A DNA stretch of 64,000 nucleotides from Leptospira ognonensis (lineage in GTDB: Bacteria > Spirochaetota > Leptospiria > Leptospirales > Leptospiraceae): positions 62,001 to 126,000 of the forward strand of contig NZ_RQGD01000005.1 of the NCBI RefSeq assembly GCF_004770745.1, written 5' to 3'. The notes under the pieces were generated by a model. The model was not told the origin of the DNA. It saw nothing but the letters and a program-made list of their open reading frames with translations, and did not search any database. Shown in pieces: positions 54,895-64,000 of this stretch (the stretch's first letter is position 1; each line of letters opens with the position of its first letter). A program made the translations under genes and the position numbers.

Positions 54895-56667
54895 TTGCGC
54901 GATTCCAACAGACCGAAGAGTAAAAATTTAAATGTTCTTAAAAATACTTTCAGATATCTAGCTCCTTACCGCTTACAAATTTTTGTTTCTTCCATAGCTC
55001 TCCTCTTTACCGCCGGGGTCACACTTTCTCTTGGACAAGGACTTCGTCATTTAGTTGACGCTGGTTTCACAGCCCGTTCCGAAAAGGAACTAGCCGTTTC
55101 CTTGGTTGCCATTATTTTTATCGGAATCCTACTCGCTTGCGGAACCTATCTCAGGCATTATTTAGTCTCTTGGATAGGCGAAAGAGTTTCTTCAGATATT
55201 CGCTATGATGTTTTTGCTCACGTCATCGAAATGCATCCAAGTTTTTTTGAATCTAATTCTCCAGGTGAAATCCAATCAAGAATTGTTACCGACACAACAC
55301 TTTTGCAATCAGTCATCGGTTCCTCGGCCTCCATAGCTCTCAGGAACATACTTATGTTCATTGGTGGTATTATTTTCTTATTTATTACAAATGTTAAGTT
55401 AACAGTCATCGTTTTACTCTCCGTTCCATTTATTGTGTTTCCGATTCTATATTACGGAAGAAGAGTGCGAAATCTCTCTCGAGATACACAAGATAAAATT
55501 GCAAGCGTAGGCTCCTTCGTGAGTGAAAGTCTATTCAATATTAAAATAGTCCAAAGTTTCTTCCACCAAGAGATAGATAAACATAAGTTCAAAATCACAG
55601 TCGAGGATGCTTTCGCCGTTTCAATTTCTCGAATCAAACAAAGATCCTTACTAATTGCGACAGTCATATTACTAATATTAGTTGGAATCAGTTTCATGTT
55701 ATGGGTTGGGGGAATGGATGTTCTAAATGGGAAAATCACGGGTGGAGAACTGATTGCTTTTGCTTTTTATGCGATTATGGTTGCTAGTTCACTCGGAGCC
55801 ATCTCAGAAGTCCTCGGCGATTTACAAAGAGCTGCTGGCGCGACCGAGCGACTTATGGAATTATTAGAATCGAAATCAAATATTCTTGATCCTGAAGATC
55901 CGATATCTTTCCCGTTTCCAACATCTGGCCAAATACAATTTGAAAATCTGAGTTTTCATTATCCTTCAAGACCTGATCGTAACGCCATTGATCAATTTAA
56001 TCTGATGATCCCTGCTAACAAAACGACTGCTCTAGTTGGTCCTTCAGGTGGTGGAAAATCAACACTATTCGAATTAATTTTACGCTTCTATGATCCCTCC
56101 ATTGGTAAAATCAAAATAGATGAAACTGATATCAGATCAGTTACATTGAAACAGTTGCGTTCACTCATAGGATTTGTACCGCAACAGCCAGTTCTATTTT
56201 CTGGAACCCTTCGTGAGAATATTCTTTTCGGAAATCCCAGTGCATCTTTTGAGGAAGTCAAAATTGCCGCCGAACAAGCCTATGTAACAGAATTTCTCTC
56301 ACAACTTACGGATGGCTGGGATACAGATTTAGGACATCTGGGCGCTCGACTCTCCGGAGGTCAAAAGCAGAGAATTGCGATTGCACGCGCTATTTTAAGA
56401 AATCCAAAAATTCTCTTATTAGATGAGGCAACATCAGCCTTAGATTCTGAATCAGAACGTATGGTTCAAAAGGCACTCGATGAGCTAATGAAAGATCGAA
56501 CGACACTCATCATTGCGCATAGACTGGCCACCATTGTAAGAAGTGATCAAATTATTGTCATAAATCAGGGCAGGGTAGATTCACAAGGAACCCATGAGGA
56601 GCTTCTGAAAAATAGCGACCTATACGCTAGGCTCGCGAGTTTACAATTTCAAACCGAGGAGCTCTAA
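54895..56667 (+). CDS. ABC exporter, fused membrane and ATPase domains (MsbA-like)
   Basis: A 590-residue half-transporter that starts at a TTG with AAAAGGA seven bases upstream. Six membrane segments lie at about 20-300. The ATPase has GPSGGGKST, an LSGGQKQR signature and [12 protein letters not shown]. Length and order match MsbA/multidrug-type exporters, which flip lipids or drugs as homodimers. The last 27 bases overlap the convergent parB gene. Confidence 0.94.
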   Translation: MRDSNRPKSKNLNVLKNTFRYLAPYRLQIFVSSIALLFTAGVTLSLGQGLRHLVDAGFTARSEKELAVSLVAIIFIGILLACGTYLRHYLVSWIGERVSSDIRYDVFAHVIEMHPSFFESNSPGEIQSRIVTDTTLLQSVIGSSASIALRNILMFIGGIIFLFITNVKLTVIVLLSVPFIVFPILYYGRRVRNLSRDTQDKIASVGSFVSESLFNIKIVQSFFHQEIDKHKFKITVEDAFAVSISRIKQRSLLIATVILLILVGISFMLWVGGMDVLNGKITGGELIAFAFYAIMVASSLGAISEVLGDLQRAAGATERLMELLESKSNILDPEDPISFPFPTSGQIQFENLSFHYPSRPDRNAIDQFNLMIPANKTTALVGPSGGGKSTLFELILRFYDPSIGKIKIDETDIRSVTLKQLRSLIGFVPQQPVLFSGTLRENILFGNPSASFEEVKIAAEQAYVTEFLSQLTDGWDTDLGHLGARLSGGQKQRIAIARAILRNPKILLLDEATSALDSESERMVQKALDELMKDRTTLIIAHRLATIVRSDQIIVINQGRVDSQGTHEELLKNSDLYARLASLQFQTEEL

Positions 56668-57537
56668 CAGACGTTCCATATCAGATAGGTTACCATAAGA
56701 GAATACTATTTTTCCTTTGCCATTGCTTTCGTTGTGGGAAATTTCGACTTTTGAACTGTATTTATTTCGAAGTTTCCCTTCCAACTTAACGATGCTCGCA
56801 TCTTTATCTTTTCCACCACCAGCTTCATTCTTGGATTTCTTATCAGGATTCAGAATATTGGAAACAAAATTTTCAACTTCTCGAGCCGTCCAATTCTCAG
56901 CAATGATCTTCGTTGCGACTTCAATTTGTTTTCGCGCATCAGGTAGCGAGCATACAGGACGAGCCTGACCTTCGGATATTTTTCCTTCTTTTATCCAATC
57001 TTGCACTTGTTTCGGAAGTCCAAGGAGACGAATTAAATTCGTAATTGTGGAACGGTTCTTACCTACTCTTGCTGCAAGATCTGTAATCTTTAATCCCCGT
57101 TTGTCGATAAGGTTTTGGTATGCCTGCGCCTCTTCCAAAGAATTGAGATCTTCTCTTTGGAGATTCTCGATAAGAGCAAGCTCCATCATATCTGCTTCTG
57201 ATACTTCTTTAACGATCGCGGGAATTTTTATAAAACCTGCCAATTTGCAGGCACGCAATCTCCGCTCACCAGATATTAAAATGAACCCGGCTCCCGTATT
57301 GTTTTTTTGCACAACGATAGGTTGGATGACGCCATGCTGTTGGATGGTAACAGATAATTCTTGGATGGCTTCTTGAGAAAAATGTTTTCTCGGTTGGTGA
57401 GGATTTGGCTGAATCTCTGTTAGTTTGATTTCACGGAGTCCATTCATCTCCTCCTTAGAAATTTCTTCATTTTTTTCATTAACGGGAATCAGGTTGCTCA
57501 GACCGCGACCCAAAACTTTTCCTTTTCCAAGTGCCAC
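56641..57537 (-). CDS. parB: chromosome-partitioning protein ParB
   Basis: A 298-residue protein, GTG start. [10 protein letters not shown] and [14 protein letters not shown] form the CTP/DNA-clamp N-domain, [16 protein letters not shown] leads into the helix-turn-helix near [14 protein letters not shown], and a C-terminal dimer domain follows. It loads at parS and slides as a clamp. Two candidate parS sites lie 1.3 and 2.2 kb away. Four bases separate it from parA. Confidence 0.95.
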   Translation of the reverse strand: MALGKGKVLGRGLSNLIPVNEKNEEISKEEMNGLREIKLTEIQPNPHQPRKHFSQEAIQELSVTIQQHGVIQPIVVQKNNTGAGFILISGERRLRACKLAGFIKIPAIVKEVSEADMMELALIENLQREDLNSLEEAQAYQNLIDKRGLKITDLAARVGKNRSTITNLIRLLGLPKQVQDWIKEGKISEGQARPVCSLPDARKQIEVATKIIAENWTAREVENFVSNILNPDKKSKNEAGGGKDKDASIVKLEGKLRNKYSSKVEISHNESNGKGKIVFSYGNLSDMERLLELLGLKL

Positions 57538-57541
57538 GATA

Positions 57542-58303
57542 TTAACCCATTCCTACAATTTCTTCTGCCAGACTACGATAGCTTTTTGCCCCAATGCCAT
57601 CGGGATCATAATGATTGATCGGTTTACCGAAAGACGGTGCTTCCGATAATTTAATGTTACGAGGGATGATGGTTTGGTATACTTTCTCTTTGAAATAATT
57701 TCGGACATCTTCCGCTACCTGGTTTGCTAAATTTGTCCTCTTATCATACATCGTAAGCAGTACACCTTCTAACTCCAAACTTGGATTCCATTGATTTTGT
57801 ACGAGAGATATGATTCGCATCAATTGAGACAAACCTTCCAGGGCAAAGTATTCGGTTTGTAGAGTGATCATCACTGATTGAGAGGCGCACAATGCATTGA
57901 TCGTGAGAACGCCAAGTGAAGGCGGGCAATCAATTAAAATATAATCATAGTCTGCTTGAATGCTTGCGAGCGCGTCTTTAAGTTTGAATTCCTTTTTGTC
58001 GATTCCCAGAAAATCAACCTCCAATCCTGAAAGGTTAATGTTCGCAGGAATGATATCAAGATTAGGAACAAAAGTTTTATGAGTCACTTCTCTAGCGGAT
58101 AGATCACCAATGAGAAGTTCATAAGTTGTCTTTTGGATTGATTGTACTTCAAGCCCGAGACCTGAGCCTGAGTTGCCTTGGGGGTCTATGTCAACGAGTA
58201 AGATTTTTTTTCCTAGCTCAACCAGATTTGACGCTAAGTTGATCGCTGTTGTTGTCTTACCAACTCCACCTTTCTGATTGCTGATTGAAACGATTTTACC
58301 CAT
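57542..58303 (-). CDS. parA: chromosome-partitioning ATPase ParA (Soj)
   Basis: A 253-residue Walker-type ATPase. [14 protein letters not shown] is the deviant Walker A with its signature Lys, and [11 protein letters not shown] plus [11 protein letters not shown] the following motifs. It forms nucleotide-dependent dimers on DNA to move ParB-bound origins apart. It overlaps rsmG by eight bases and precedes parB. Confidence 0.96.
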   Translation of the reverse strand: MGKIVSISNQKGGVGKTTTAINLASNLVELGKKILLVDIDPQGNSGSGLGLEVQSIQKTTYELLIGDLSAREVTHKTFVPNLDIIPANINLSGLEVDFLGIDKKEFKLKDALASIQADYDYILIDCPPSLGVLTINALCASQSVMITLQTEYFALEGLSQLMRIISLVQNQWNPSLELEGVLLTMYDKRTNLANQVAEDVRNYFKEKVYQTIIPRNIKLSEAPSFGKPINHYDPDGIGAKSYRSLAEEIVGMG

Positions 58304-59042
58304 TCGATTGCTTAGTCTCCTTTACGATTTCCTTCCAAGGTCTGGGATAGCCAGGTTTTGGTTCTGAATCCTTTTGCAGTATCTTGATATGTCTCTTTCC
58401 TAAAAAGCTTAATTCCGAAAGCTCCATTTGTTTTTTAATTTTAAAGCCAGAGTAAGAAAGAACTCGTTCTTCTATTTTTTCATCAAAACGAATCTGGCCC
58501 AAGAAGGGACATAATATACCTTTCTTCTTGACTAAGTTTGTTACTACTTCCGCGAGATAAGGGTAAGGTACGACAGCGCGTGAAGTAACAACGTCGAATT
58601 TCTTTCTTACATCTTCTGCACGTTCATACATAAAGTGAATCTTACCATTGACATCAGACAATTCTCTAAGCGAAACTTCCTCTTCAAGCAAACCGAGTTT
58701 CCTTCTTTGTGAATCAAGAAGGGTGACGGACTTCGGAGTTTCTTTAAGGCAAGTAAATAGAAACCCAGGCAAACCAGGGCCTGTTCCAACATCGACCAAA
58801 TCTGTTTCACGTGAAACAAAGCCTTCTTCTTTTAGTCTCCAAACGTAAACCAAACAATCAAGGACATGTCTTTCCAAGATGACGGTCGCATCCTGTTTCG
58901 AGAAGAATCCACCCTTTTCATTTTCTCTCTTTAAAAATCCAAGATAACGATCAATACGATCCCATTGAAAATCTGATTCCAGTAAGAGGATGAGTTGTGG
59001 GACATAATCTTTTAATTGCTCGAGCGCTTTTTTTTCTGACAT
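58296..59042 (-). CDS. rsmG: 16S rRNA guanine-N7 methyltransferase
   Basis: A 248-residue GidB/RsmG enzyme, which methylates G527 of 16S rRNA. The SAM site is [11 protein letters not shown], preceded by [10 protein letters not shown], with TSRAVVPYP later. It carries a perfect parS in codons for FVSRETD, a spot where other bacteria also keep parS. It overlaps parA and diverges from a secreted protein gene. Confidence 0.95.
   Translation of the reverse strand: MSEKKALEQLKDYVPQLILLLESDFQWDRIDRYLGFLKRENEKGGFFSKQDATVILERHVLDCLVYVWRLKEEGFVSRETDLVDVGTGPGLPGFLFTCLKETPKSVTLLDSQRRKLGLLEEEVSLRELSDVNGKIHFMYERAEDVRKKFDVVTSRAVVPYPYLAEVVTNLVKKKGILCPFLGQIRFDEKIEERVLSYSGFKIKKQMELSELSFLGKRHIKILQKDSEPKPGYPRPWKEIVKETKQSNG
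58803..58818. promoter_or_regulatory. parS site, perfect
   Basis: TGTTTCACGTGAAACA, the exact palindromic consensus bound by chromosomal ParB, inside rsmG. In rsmG the codons read V-S-R-E-T. It should act as a ParB loading site and marks the origin side of the chromosome. Confidence 0.93.
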
Positions 59043-59100
59043 AATTCAGTTACTTAATTTCTGAAATTAGTCGATGCGATATCTAGGAGAAATCTTTTCT

Positions 59101-59859
59101 ATGAAATCTATCTTTCTTTTCTTTATTTTTATTAACATCCCCCTCCTTGCCTATACACCTGGAAAATGGTCCTACAAAGATCAATTTACTTTAAGCAAAG
59201 CAAACAACGGACCCTCGAAAGAAATCATCCGAAATGGAGAAGGGGTGGTGATCTATGTTGCAGAATACTCTTATGATGAAAATGGGCATCTGATTCAGGA
59301 AACATATTCTGACAAAGAAGGTAAGTCCGACGGAAAAACAGTCTTTCGTTATAAAGAAGGAAACATCATCGCGGAAGAAAGTTACGGTGCAAACGACACT
59401 CTCGTCGAAAAAAAAGAATATTTTTATAAAAACAAAACTCTGAATAAACTCATCACCCGGGATGGAGAAGGAAAAATCCAAATCCAGTATCATCTCACAG
59501 CTGACAAAGACGGTTCGATCATTTCGGGTGAAGGTAAAAATTCAGAATCGAATGATATCGAGTCTTTCAAATTTATCATCGATCCCAAAAGACCTAATGT
59601 GCATATTCAAACACTGCTTGATGATAAAAAGAAGACCCTAGGTGAAATTCATTTCAAATATGATTCAAAAGGTAACCTTGTAGAAAGAGAATTTTTCCAA
59701 GGTGATGTCCACCGTGTTCATAAATTAAAATACAAATCTGACGGATCCCTTGAGAGTTTTACGTTTCACGTGAAACAAGGTGATACATGGATGATTGAAA
59801 AAACACACACGCTTGTGTTCGAAGATAAGAGCAAAAATAAAGTATCAAAAAAAGATTAG
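59101..59859 (+). CDS. secreted protein with RHS/YD-like beta repeats, unknown function
   Basis: A 252-residue protein. The ATG at 59101 follows AGGAGAA and gives a signal peptide (about 1-17, cleavage near LLAY). The body has weak repeats of the type Y-x-Y-D-E-N-G-H-L-I-Q-E-T-Y-S and F-K-Y-D-S-K-G-N-L-V-E-R-E-F, like those in RHS/YD or MORN-like beta-sheet proteins. The function is unknown. It lies between rsmG and mnmG on the opposite strand and contains a near-perfect parS near its end. Confidence 0.65.
   Translation: MKSIFLFFIFINIPLLAYTPGKWSYKDQFTLSKANNGPSKEIIRNGEGVVIYVAEYSYDENGHLIQETYSDKEGKSDGKTVFRYKEGNIIAEESYGANDTLVEKKEYFYKNKTLNKLITRDGEGKIQIQYHLTADKDGSIISGEGKNSESNDIESFKFIIDPKRPNVHIQTLLDDKKKTLGEIHFKYDSKGNLVEREFFQGDVHRVHKLKYKSDGSLESFTFHVKQGDTWMIEKTHTLVFEDKSKNKVSKKD
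59762..59777. promoter_or_regulatory. parS site, one mismatch
   Basis: CGTTTCACGTGAAACA matches the parS consensus at 15 of 16 positions, with C in place of T at the first. It lies in codons for F-H-V-K-Q of the secreted protein gene, another reading known for parS, and 0.95 kb from the perfect site. Confidence 0.85.
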
Positions 59860-59985
59860 ATTCAAGGGGAGTAGGTCTTCGGTGATCTGTTAAAATCGAA
59901 ACAATATCATTCGTTCCTACTGTCCCACTGAACTCAATCTCCTCACAGAAAGACCGGGTAAATAAGCGAGAGACGAGATCTTGAT

Positions 59986-61860
59986 TTATTTTTTTTCCAC
60001 AAGATGGTACAAGAGAAGGTCCACATCCGATGGATCAACTCCGGAAATGTGAGCAGCTTTTTCTAAATTCATGGGTCTATGTTTTTCTAATTTCAAAACT
60101 GCTTCCGTCTTCAATCCTTTCACACTTCCGTAATTAAAATCTTCAGGGATGGGAAGAGTTAGAAATTTTTTACGATATTCGATCGTTTCTAGTTCACGTT
60201 TTAAATATCCTTCATACTTAATTTCCATCTCAAGGACTGCCTGGTCTTCCTCAGAAAGGTCTTTTAACTCAGGGAGTAAAATCTCACAATCTTGGATTTT
60301 GATTTCGGGACGTTTCAGAAACGATGCCACCGTGTGACCAAATTTATAATTTAGAATGCCTCTTGTTTCCAAAAGTTTTGTAAGTTCAATAGAGGGCTTC
60401 ATGGGCAATGTAAGGATTTGATTTTTTAAAATATTTATACGTTCATATCTTGCCTTCATCGCTTCAAAGGTTTCTTCTTTTACAAGGCCCATCTCAAATC
60501 CATACTTCATCAACCTTTGGTCAGCGTTATCTTGTCTTAAAAGTAGACGATATTCTGCACGACTTGTGAACATACGATACGGATCCTCAACGCCTTTATG
60601 GACAAGATCATCAACAAGCACACCGATATAAGATTCACTTCTTGGAAATAGAATGGGTCCTTCCTTTTTGAATGATTGGATCACGTTATAGGCCGCAACT
60701 AAACCTTGTGCGGCTGCTTCTTCATAACCTGTCGTTCCATTGATCTGACCTGCATGAAAGAGACCCTTTATTTTTTTGGTTTCAAGAGTAGGAAATAGTT
60801 CTGTCGGATCTACAAAATCGTATTCAATTGCATAACCGGGACGCATGAGCTCAACTTCCTCAAGGCCACGTACTGTTCTTAAAAACTTCCATTGCACTTC
60901 TTCTGGTAAACTAGTAGAAACACCATTCAAATACATTTCATTCGTATCGTATCCTTCTGGTTCAATAAAGATTTGGTGCCTCTCTCTTTCCGCAAATCTG
61001 ACAACCTTGTCTTCTATCGAAGGACAATAGCGAGGACCAATGCTCTTGATTTGGCCTGAGTACATCGGAGAAAATTCCAAATTTTCACGGATGTATGCGT
61101 GCGTTTTCTCATTTGTATAAGTGATGTAACAAGGGATTTGTCTTCTCTCGATTTTCTTTGTAGAATAAGAAAATGGTTTGGGAGATTCATCACCATGCTG
61201 CTCTTCGAGGATAGGAATGTTGATCGAATTTTTATGAACTCGTGCTGGTGTTCCCGTTTTCAAACGTCCTAATCTAAATTGAAATCTAGCAAGCGTGGCC
61301 GAAAGACCTTTGGTCGTAGGCTCGCCAATCCTTCCTGATTCTTTTTGATACGTACCTATATGGATGACGCTGGAAAGAAAAGTTCCTGTCGTAAGGATCA
61401 CATGATTGGTTTTAAATTCAAACCCACGTCCAGTAATGAGTCCGACAATCTGATTTCCTTCCACAACTAAGTCTTCTACCGTATCTTGTCTTATAGATAA
61501 GTTCTGAATTTTTTCTAACTGATGTTTGATATGAAGTTGGTATTGTTTCTTCTCCGCTTGTGCTCTTGGAGCCCAAACAGAAGGACCCTTGGAGGTATTA
61601 AGCATTTTGAATTGGATGCCTGTGGCATCTATGGCTTTTCCCATCAAGCCGCCGAGTGCATCTACTTCTCGGACCATATGACCCTTAGCTATCCCACCAA
61701 TCGCAGGATTACAACTCATCTGTCCTATGGTATCTAAATTCATGGTAATGAGTAAAGTTCTCAAACCACCGTTTGCAGAAATGTAAGCAGCTTCGGTTCC
61801 GGCGTGCCCCGCACCAACAACGATACAATCAAAACGATCAGGATAAAAAGGTGTACTCAT
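59986..61860 (-). CDS. mnmG: tRNA uridine-5-carboxymethylaminomethyl modification enzyme MnmG
   Basis: A 624-residue FAD enzyme (GidA), which with MnmE modifies U34 of certain tRNAs. [16 protein letters not shown] binds FAD, and [26 protein letters not shown] and [16 protein letters not shown] are family signatures. The C-terminal helical domain is complete, ending after [10 protein letters not shown]. It is upstream of rsmG on the same strand, but the secreted protein gene stands between them. The 126-base gap to that gene holds no obvious terminator. Confidence 0.97.
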   Translation of the reverse strand: MSTPFYPDRFDCIVVGAGHAGTEAAYISANGGLRTLLITMNLDTIGQMSCNPAIGGIAKGHMVREVDALGGLMGKAIDATGIQFKMLNTSKGPSVWAPRAQAEKKQYQLHIKHQLEKIQNLSIRQDTVEDLVVEGNQIVGLITGRGFEFKTNHVILTTGTFLSSVIHIGTYQKESGRIGEPTTKGLSATLARFQFRLGRLKTGTPARVHKNSINIPILEEQHGDESPKPFSYSTKKIERRQIPCYITYTNEKTHAYIRENLEFSPMYSGQIKSIGPRYCPSIEDKVVRFAERERHQIFIEPEGYDTNEMYLNGVSTSLPEEVQWKFLRTVRGLEEVELMRPGYAIEYDFVDPTELFPTLETKKIKGLFHAGQINGTTGYEEAAAQGLVAAYNVIQSFKKEGPILFPRSESYIGVLVDDLVHKGVEDPYRMFTSRAEYRLLLRQDNADQRLMKYGFEMGLVKEETFEAMKARYERINILKNQILTLPMKPSIELTKLLETRGILNYKFGHTVASFLKRPEIKIQDCEILLPELKDLSEEDQAVLEMEIKYEGYLKRELETIEYRKKFLTLPIPEDFNYGSVKGLKTEAVLKLEKHRPMNLEKAAHISGVDPSDVDLLLYHLVEKK

Positions 61861-62014
61861 ATTATGTCTTCTAACAATCCTTAAGATGCGATGAACTTTA
61901 ATTGCATCTACCTAGAACGATAACAAATTTTCTGCCTCATCCTACTATTGAAAAAAAGATAAAATTCATTTTCTAAAAACGAAAGTTCTAAAATCTGGAA
62001 GTCCAGGATTCTCT

Positions 62015-62938
62015 ATGACCACCAATACAAAAAATTTATCCTATTTCGAAGGAAAGATCGTTCCCGCCGAGGAAGCAAACATCAGCATCCAAACTCATGC
62101 CTTTCAGTATGGCACAGCTGTCTTCGGTGGCATCAGAGGGTATTACAACGAAAGTAAGCAGAATCTTTTTATGTTCCGACTTGAGGATCATTTCCAACGT
62201 TTATTGAATTCTGCGAAAATCATGCAATTGCAGTTTGATAAAACTCCGAGAGAACTCGTTAGCATTACTTTAGATTTATTAAAACAATCGAACTATAAGC
62301 AAAACATATACATTAGACCTATCATTTATACATCGGCACTGCAGCTCTCTCCCAGATTCCATGATGTAAAAACAGAAATTGCTATCTACATTCTAAAGTT
62401 GGATGACTATCTCGATACACAAAACGGGCTAACTACGATGGTGAGTACTTGGCAAAGGTTTTCTGATAACCAAATACCAACTTTGGCTAAGGCAAGCGGT
62501 GGGTATGTAAATTCTGCACTGGCAAAATCCGAGGCAGTACAGAATGGTTTGGATGAAGCTATCTTTTTAGATTCTCGAGGCTTTGTTTCCGAAGGATCCG
62601 CTGAAAATATTTTCCTAGTTCGTAATAATGAAATATCGACACCTAGCATTGTTTCTTCGATACTCGAGGGAATCACTAGAAAGTCGATCCTAACAATCGC
62701 CTCCGACTTAGGTATCAAAGTAACAGAAAGAGATATCAGTCGATCAGAGCTATACATTGCAGACGAAATCTTTTTTTCAGGAACAGGGGTTCAGGTAGCA
62801 TGGGTGAAAGAAGTAGATCGCCGAAAAATTGCTGCGGGCCAAATTGGATCTATCACTAAACAATTACAGACTTTATTTTTTCAAATCGTTCGTGGCGAAA
62901 AATCTGAATATATGTCTTGGTTAACGCCAGTTTACTGA
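62015..62938 (+). CDS. ilvE: branched-chain amino acid aminotransferase
   Basis: A 307-residue fold-type IV PLP enzyme. TAVFGGIRGYYNESK, FRLEDHFQRLLNSAK, LAKASGGYVNSALAKSEA (with Lys for PLP) and FVSEGSAENIFLV are the usual motifs. It makes Leu, Ile and Val from the matching keto acids with glutamate. D-amino acid transaminase is possible but less likely. It diverges from mnmG across a 154-base gap that is AT-rich and shows no motif I can name. holB follows after nine bases. Confidence 0.88.
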   Translation: MTTNTKNLSYFEGKIVPAEEANISIQTHAFQYGTAVFGGIRGYYNESKQNLFMFRLEDHFQRLLNSAKIMQLQFDKTPRELVSITLDLLKQSNYKQNIYIRPIIYTSALQLSPRFHDVKTEIAIYILKLDDYLDTQNGLTTMVSTWQRFSDNQIPTLAKASGGYVNSALAKSEAVQNGLDEAIFLDSRGFVSEGSAENIFLVRNNEISTPSIVSSILEGITRKSILTIASDLGIKVTERDISRSELYIADEIFFSGTGVQVAWVKEVDRRKIAAGQIGSITKQLQTLFFQIVRGEKSEYMSWLTPVY

Positions 62939-62947
62939 TAAGCGAAT

Positions 62948-63895
62948 ATGCAAGTAAGTCCTGATTATTTTCAGTTGGATGAAGTGAAGGGTCAGGAGGT
63001 TGCTCTTACTTATTTAAAATCATTTTTAAAGCATCCAGACAAGATTCCAGGAGTATTGATTTTCCATGGTCCAGATGGAGTTGGCAAATGGTTTGCGGCC
63101 GAAAGATTTTCGAGACAATTGCTTTGTATTGACCAAAACTCTTGTGGTATTTGTGAATCTTGCAGATTATTTATGAGGGGGGAACATCCAGATTTCATCC
63201 AGTTCCCTAGAAATAAAAATATCGCCATTGGAAAGGATAAAGATCCTGAAGAGTTTACCATCCGGTGGTTACTCGGAAACAGAATTATTTTTAAACCTCA
63301 TGTTTCACAAAAAAGAATTGTACTGTTTCCCGAGGCTCAACGAATCAATAATGAGGCTGAAACCACTCTTCTCAAAACATTTGAGGAACCGCCGGATCAT
63401 ACCAAATTCATACTCATAGTAAACGATATTAATAAATTAAAAAAGACAATCGTATCAAGAGCTGTCTGCATACCTTTTCATTACATTCCTCAAAACATGA
63501 TTCGATCTCTAACGAGCGGACTTGATAAGACATTCAAAGAATATTATGGGGGATCTTTAAATCCTTTTGAAATACCAGAGGATGTCATTGAAGAATGGCA
63601 TGAGGTTGTTAGAGAGCATTGTCATGACCAAATTCTAATCTTAAAATTAGAAAACTGGGTTCGCGAACAAATGACGGATCGCAAAGGTAAAAAAATTAAA
63701 ATTGAGAATGTAGATTTTTTAGAAATGATCTGTTTGCTTTTGATTTTTGAATACAGAACAGAAAATTTTGATTCTAACATTCGAAAGGTGCAAGCAATTC
63801 TTGATTTTAAGACGAAATTGCATTATGGGATCCCGGCTCTTGAATATTTTCTATTATCCCAACTCTTTCTAAAACTAAGCACCTACTCTCGTTAG
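62948..63895 (+). CDS. holB: DNA polymerase III delta'-like subunit
   Basis: A 315-residue clamp-loader protein. FHGPDGVGKWFAAERF is a P-loop with Trp in place of the Ser/Thr, so it probably does not bind ATP productively, which fits delta'. Cys60, Cys66, Cys69 and Cys72 form the zinc module, and TLLKTFEEPPDHTKFI is a family motif. With dnaX it forms the clamp loader. The remaining 105 bases to the window end are AT-rich without a clear gene. Confidence 0.82.
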   Translation: MQVSPDYFQLDEVKGQEVALTYLKSFLKHPDKIPGVLIFHGPDGVGKWFAAERFSRQLLCIDQNSCGICESCRLFMRGEHPDFIQFPRNKNIAIGKDKDPEEFTIRWLLGNRIIFKPHVSQKRIVLFPEAQRINNEAETTLLKTFEEPPDHTKFILIVNDINKLKKTIVSRAVCIPFHYIPQNMIRSLTSGLDKTFKEYYGGSLNPFEIPEDVIEEWHEVVREHCHDQILILKLENWVREQMTDRKGKKIKIENVDFLEMICLLLIFEYRTENFDSNIRKVQAILDFKTKLHYGIPALEYFLLSQLFLKLSTYSR

Positions 63896-64000
63896 GTGAA
63901 ACCAATCTCCCTCAACTGTACATGAGACATAGTTTTCTTACTTAGCAGCGACATTTTTCCTGTTTTAATTCAGAGTTCGATTTTTCATTTGAATTCTACC

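Noticed and set aside
59860..59985. Structured RNA or bidirectional terminator in the gap before mnmG
   Set aside because: Only short complementary pieces (CGAA/TTCG, AGTAGG/CCTACT) with large loops; no U-run.
63896..64000. Gene start at the window end
   Set aside because: No convincing frame with start and ribosome binding site in the last 105 bases.

Overview
This looks like chromosomal DNA of a Leptospira-type spirochaete, probably of the saprophytic kind. It is AT-rich and gene-dense, with many short overlaps between genes. It carries fliG, many lipoproteins with spirochaete-style signal peptides, a plant/plastid-type ferredoxin-NADP reductase close to the known leptospiral enzyme, a bactofilin locus and TRL-like lipoproteins. 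I see no insertion sequence, phage, CRISPR array or rRNA. The identification rests on recognised protein families, not on a search.

Region by region: (1) 1-2.0 kb holds the C-terminal part of an M1 aminopeptidase and two tandem TRL-like lipoproteins. (2) 2.0-11.6 kb is one minus-strand run in which fliG lies among large beta-propeller lipoproteins. (3) 11.6-16.1 kb holds a membrane protein, an M23 peptidase and a PAS-GGDEF-EAL protein. (4) 16.3-20.2 kb is a four-gene operon with an HmuY-like lipoprotein, a TonB-dependent receptor and a small HExxH protein, most likely for haem or iron capture. (5) 20.2-24.8 kb holds a DUF3015 gene, a stand-alone barrel domain, FNR, a PC4-like protein and a VWA-STAS fusion. 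(6) 24.8-32.5 kb holds a QueE-like radical SAM protein coupled to a SNF2 helicase, a DAACS carrier, and an envelope operon (SGNH hydrolase, outer-membrane protein, two TRL lipoproteins, a Big_5 lipoprotein). (7) 32.5-43.6 kb holds hppA, a TPR protein, acs, folE, a glycosyltransferase, a BFD-like protein, a WbuC-like cupin, two alpha/beta hydrolases and an RNA methyltransferase.

(8) 43.6-47.2 kb is the most striking stretch. Four tRNA genes alternate with coding genes that begin 1-11 bases after a tRNA 3' end: tRNA-Ser(UGA), tRNA-Ser(GCU), a membrane protein, tRNA-Arg(ACG), a TadA-like deaminase, tRNA-Ser(GGA), dnaX, ybaB, recR. TadA enzymes convert A34 of tRNA-Arg(ACG) to inosine, so a substrate tRNA and its probable enzyme lie one base apart. 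(9) 47.2-53.0 kb is a minus-strand run of tatD, serS, an OmpA/PD40 protein, a solute-binding protein and a porin-like protein. (10) 53.1-56.7 kb holds a degenerate LytM protein, a bactofilin, a YaaR protein and an ABC exporter. (11) 56.6-61.9 kb is the parB-parA-rsmG / mnmG neighbourhood, typically near the origin, with two parS sites inside coding sequence. (12) 62.0-63.9 kb holds a branched-chain aminotransferase and a DNA polymerase III delta'-like gene.

No stretch over 300 bases lacks a gene. The longest gaps are 16060-16297 and 61861-62014. The last 105 bases show nothing I can call.
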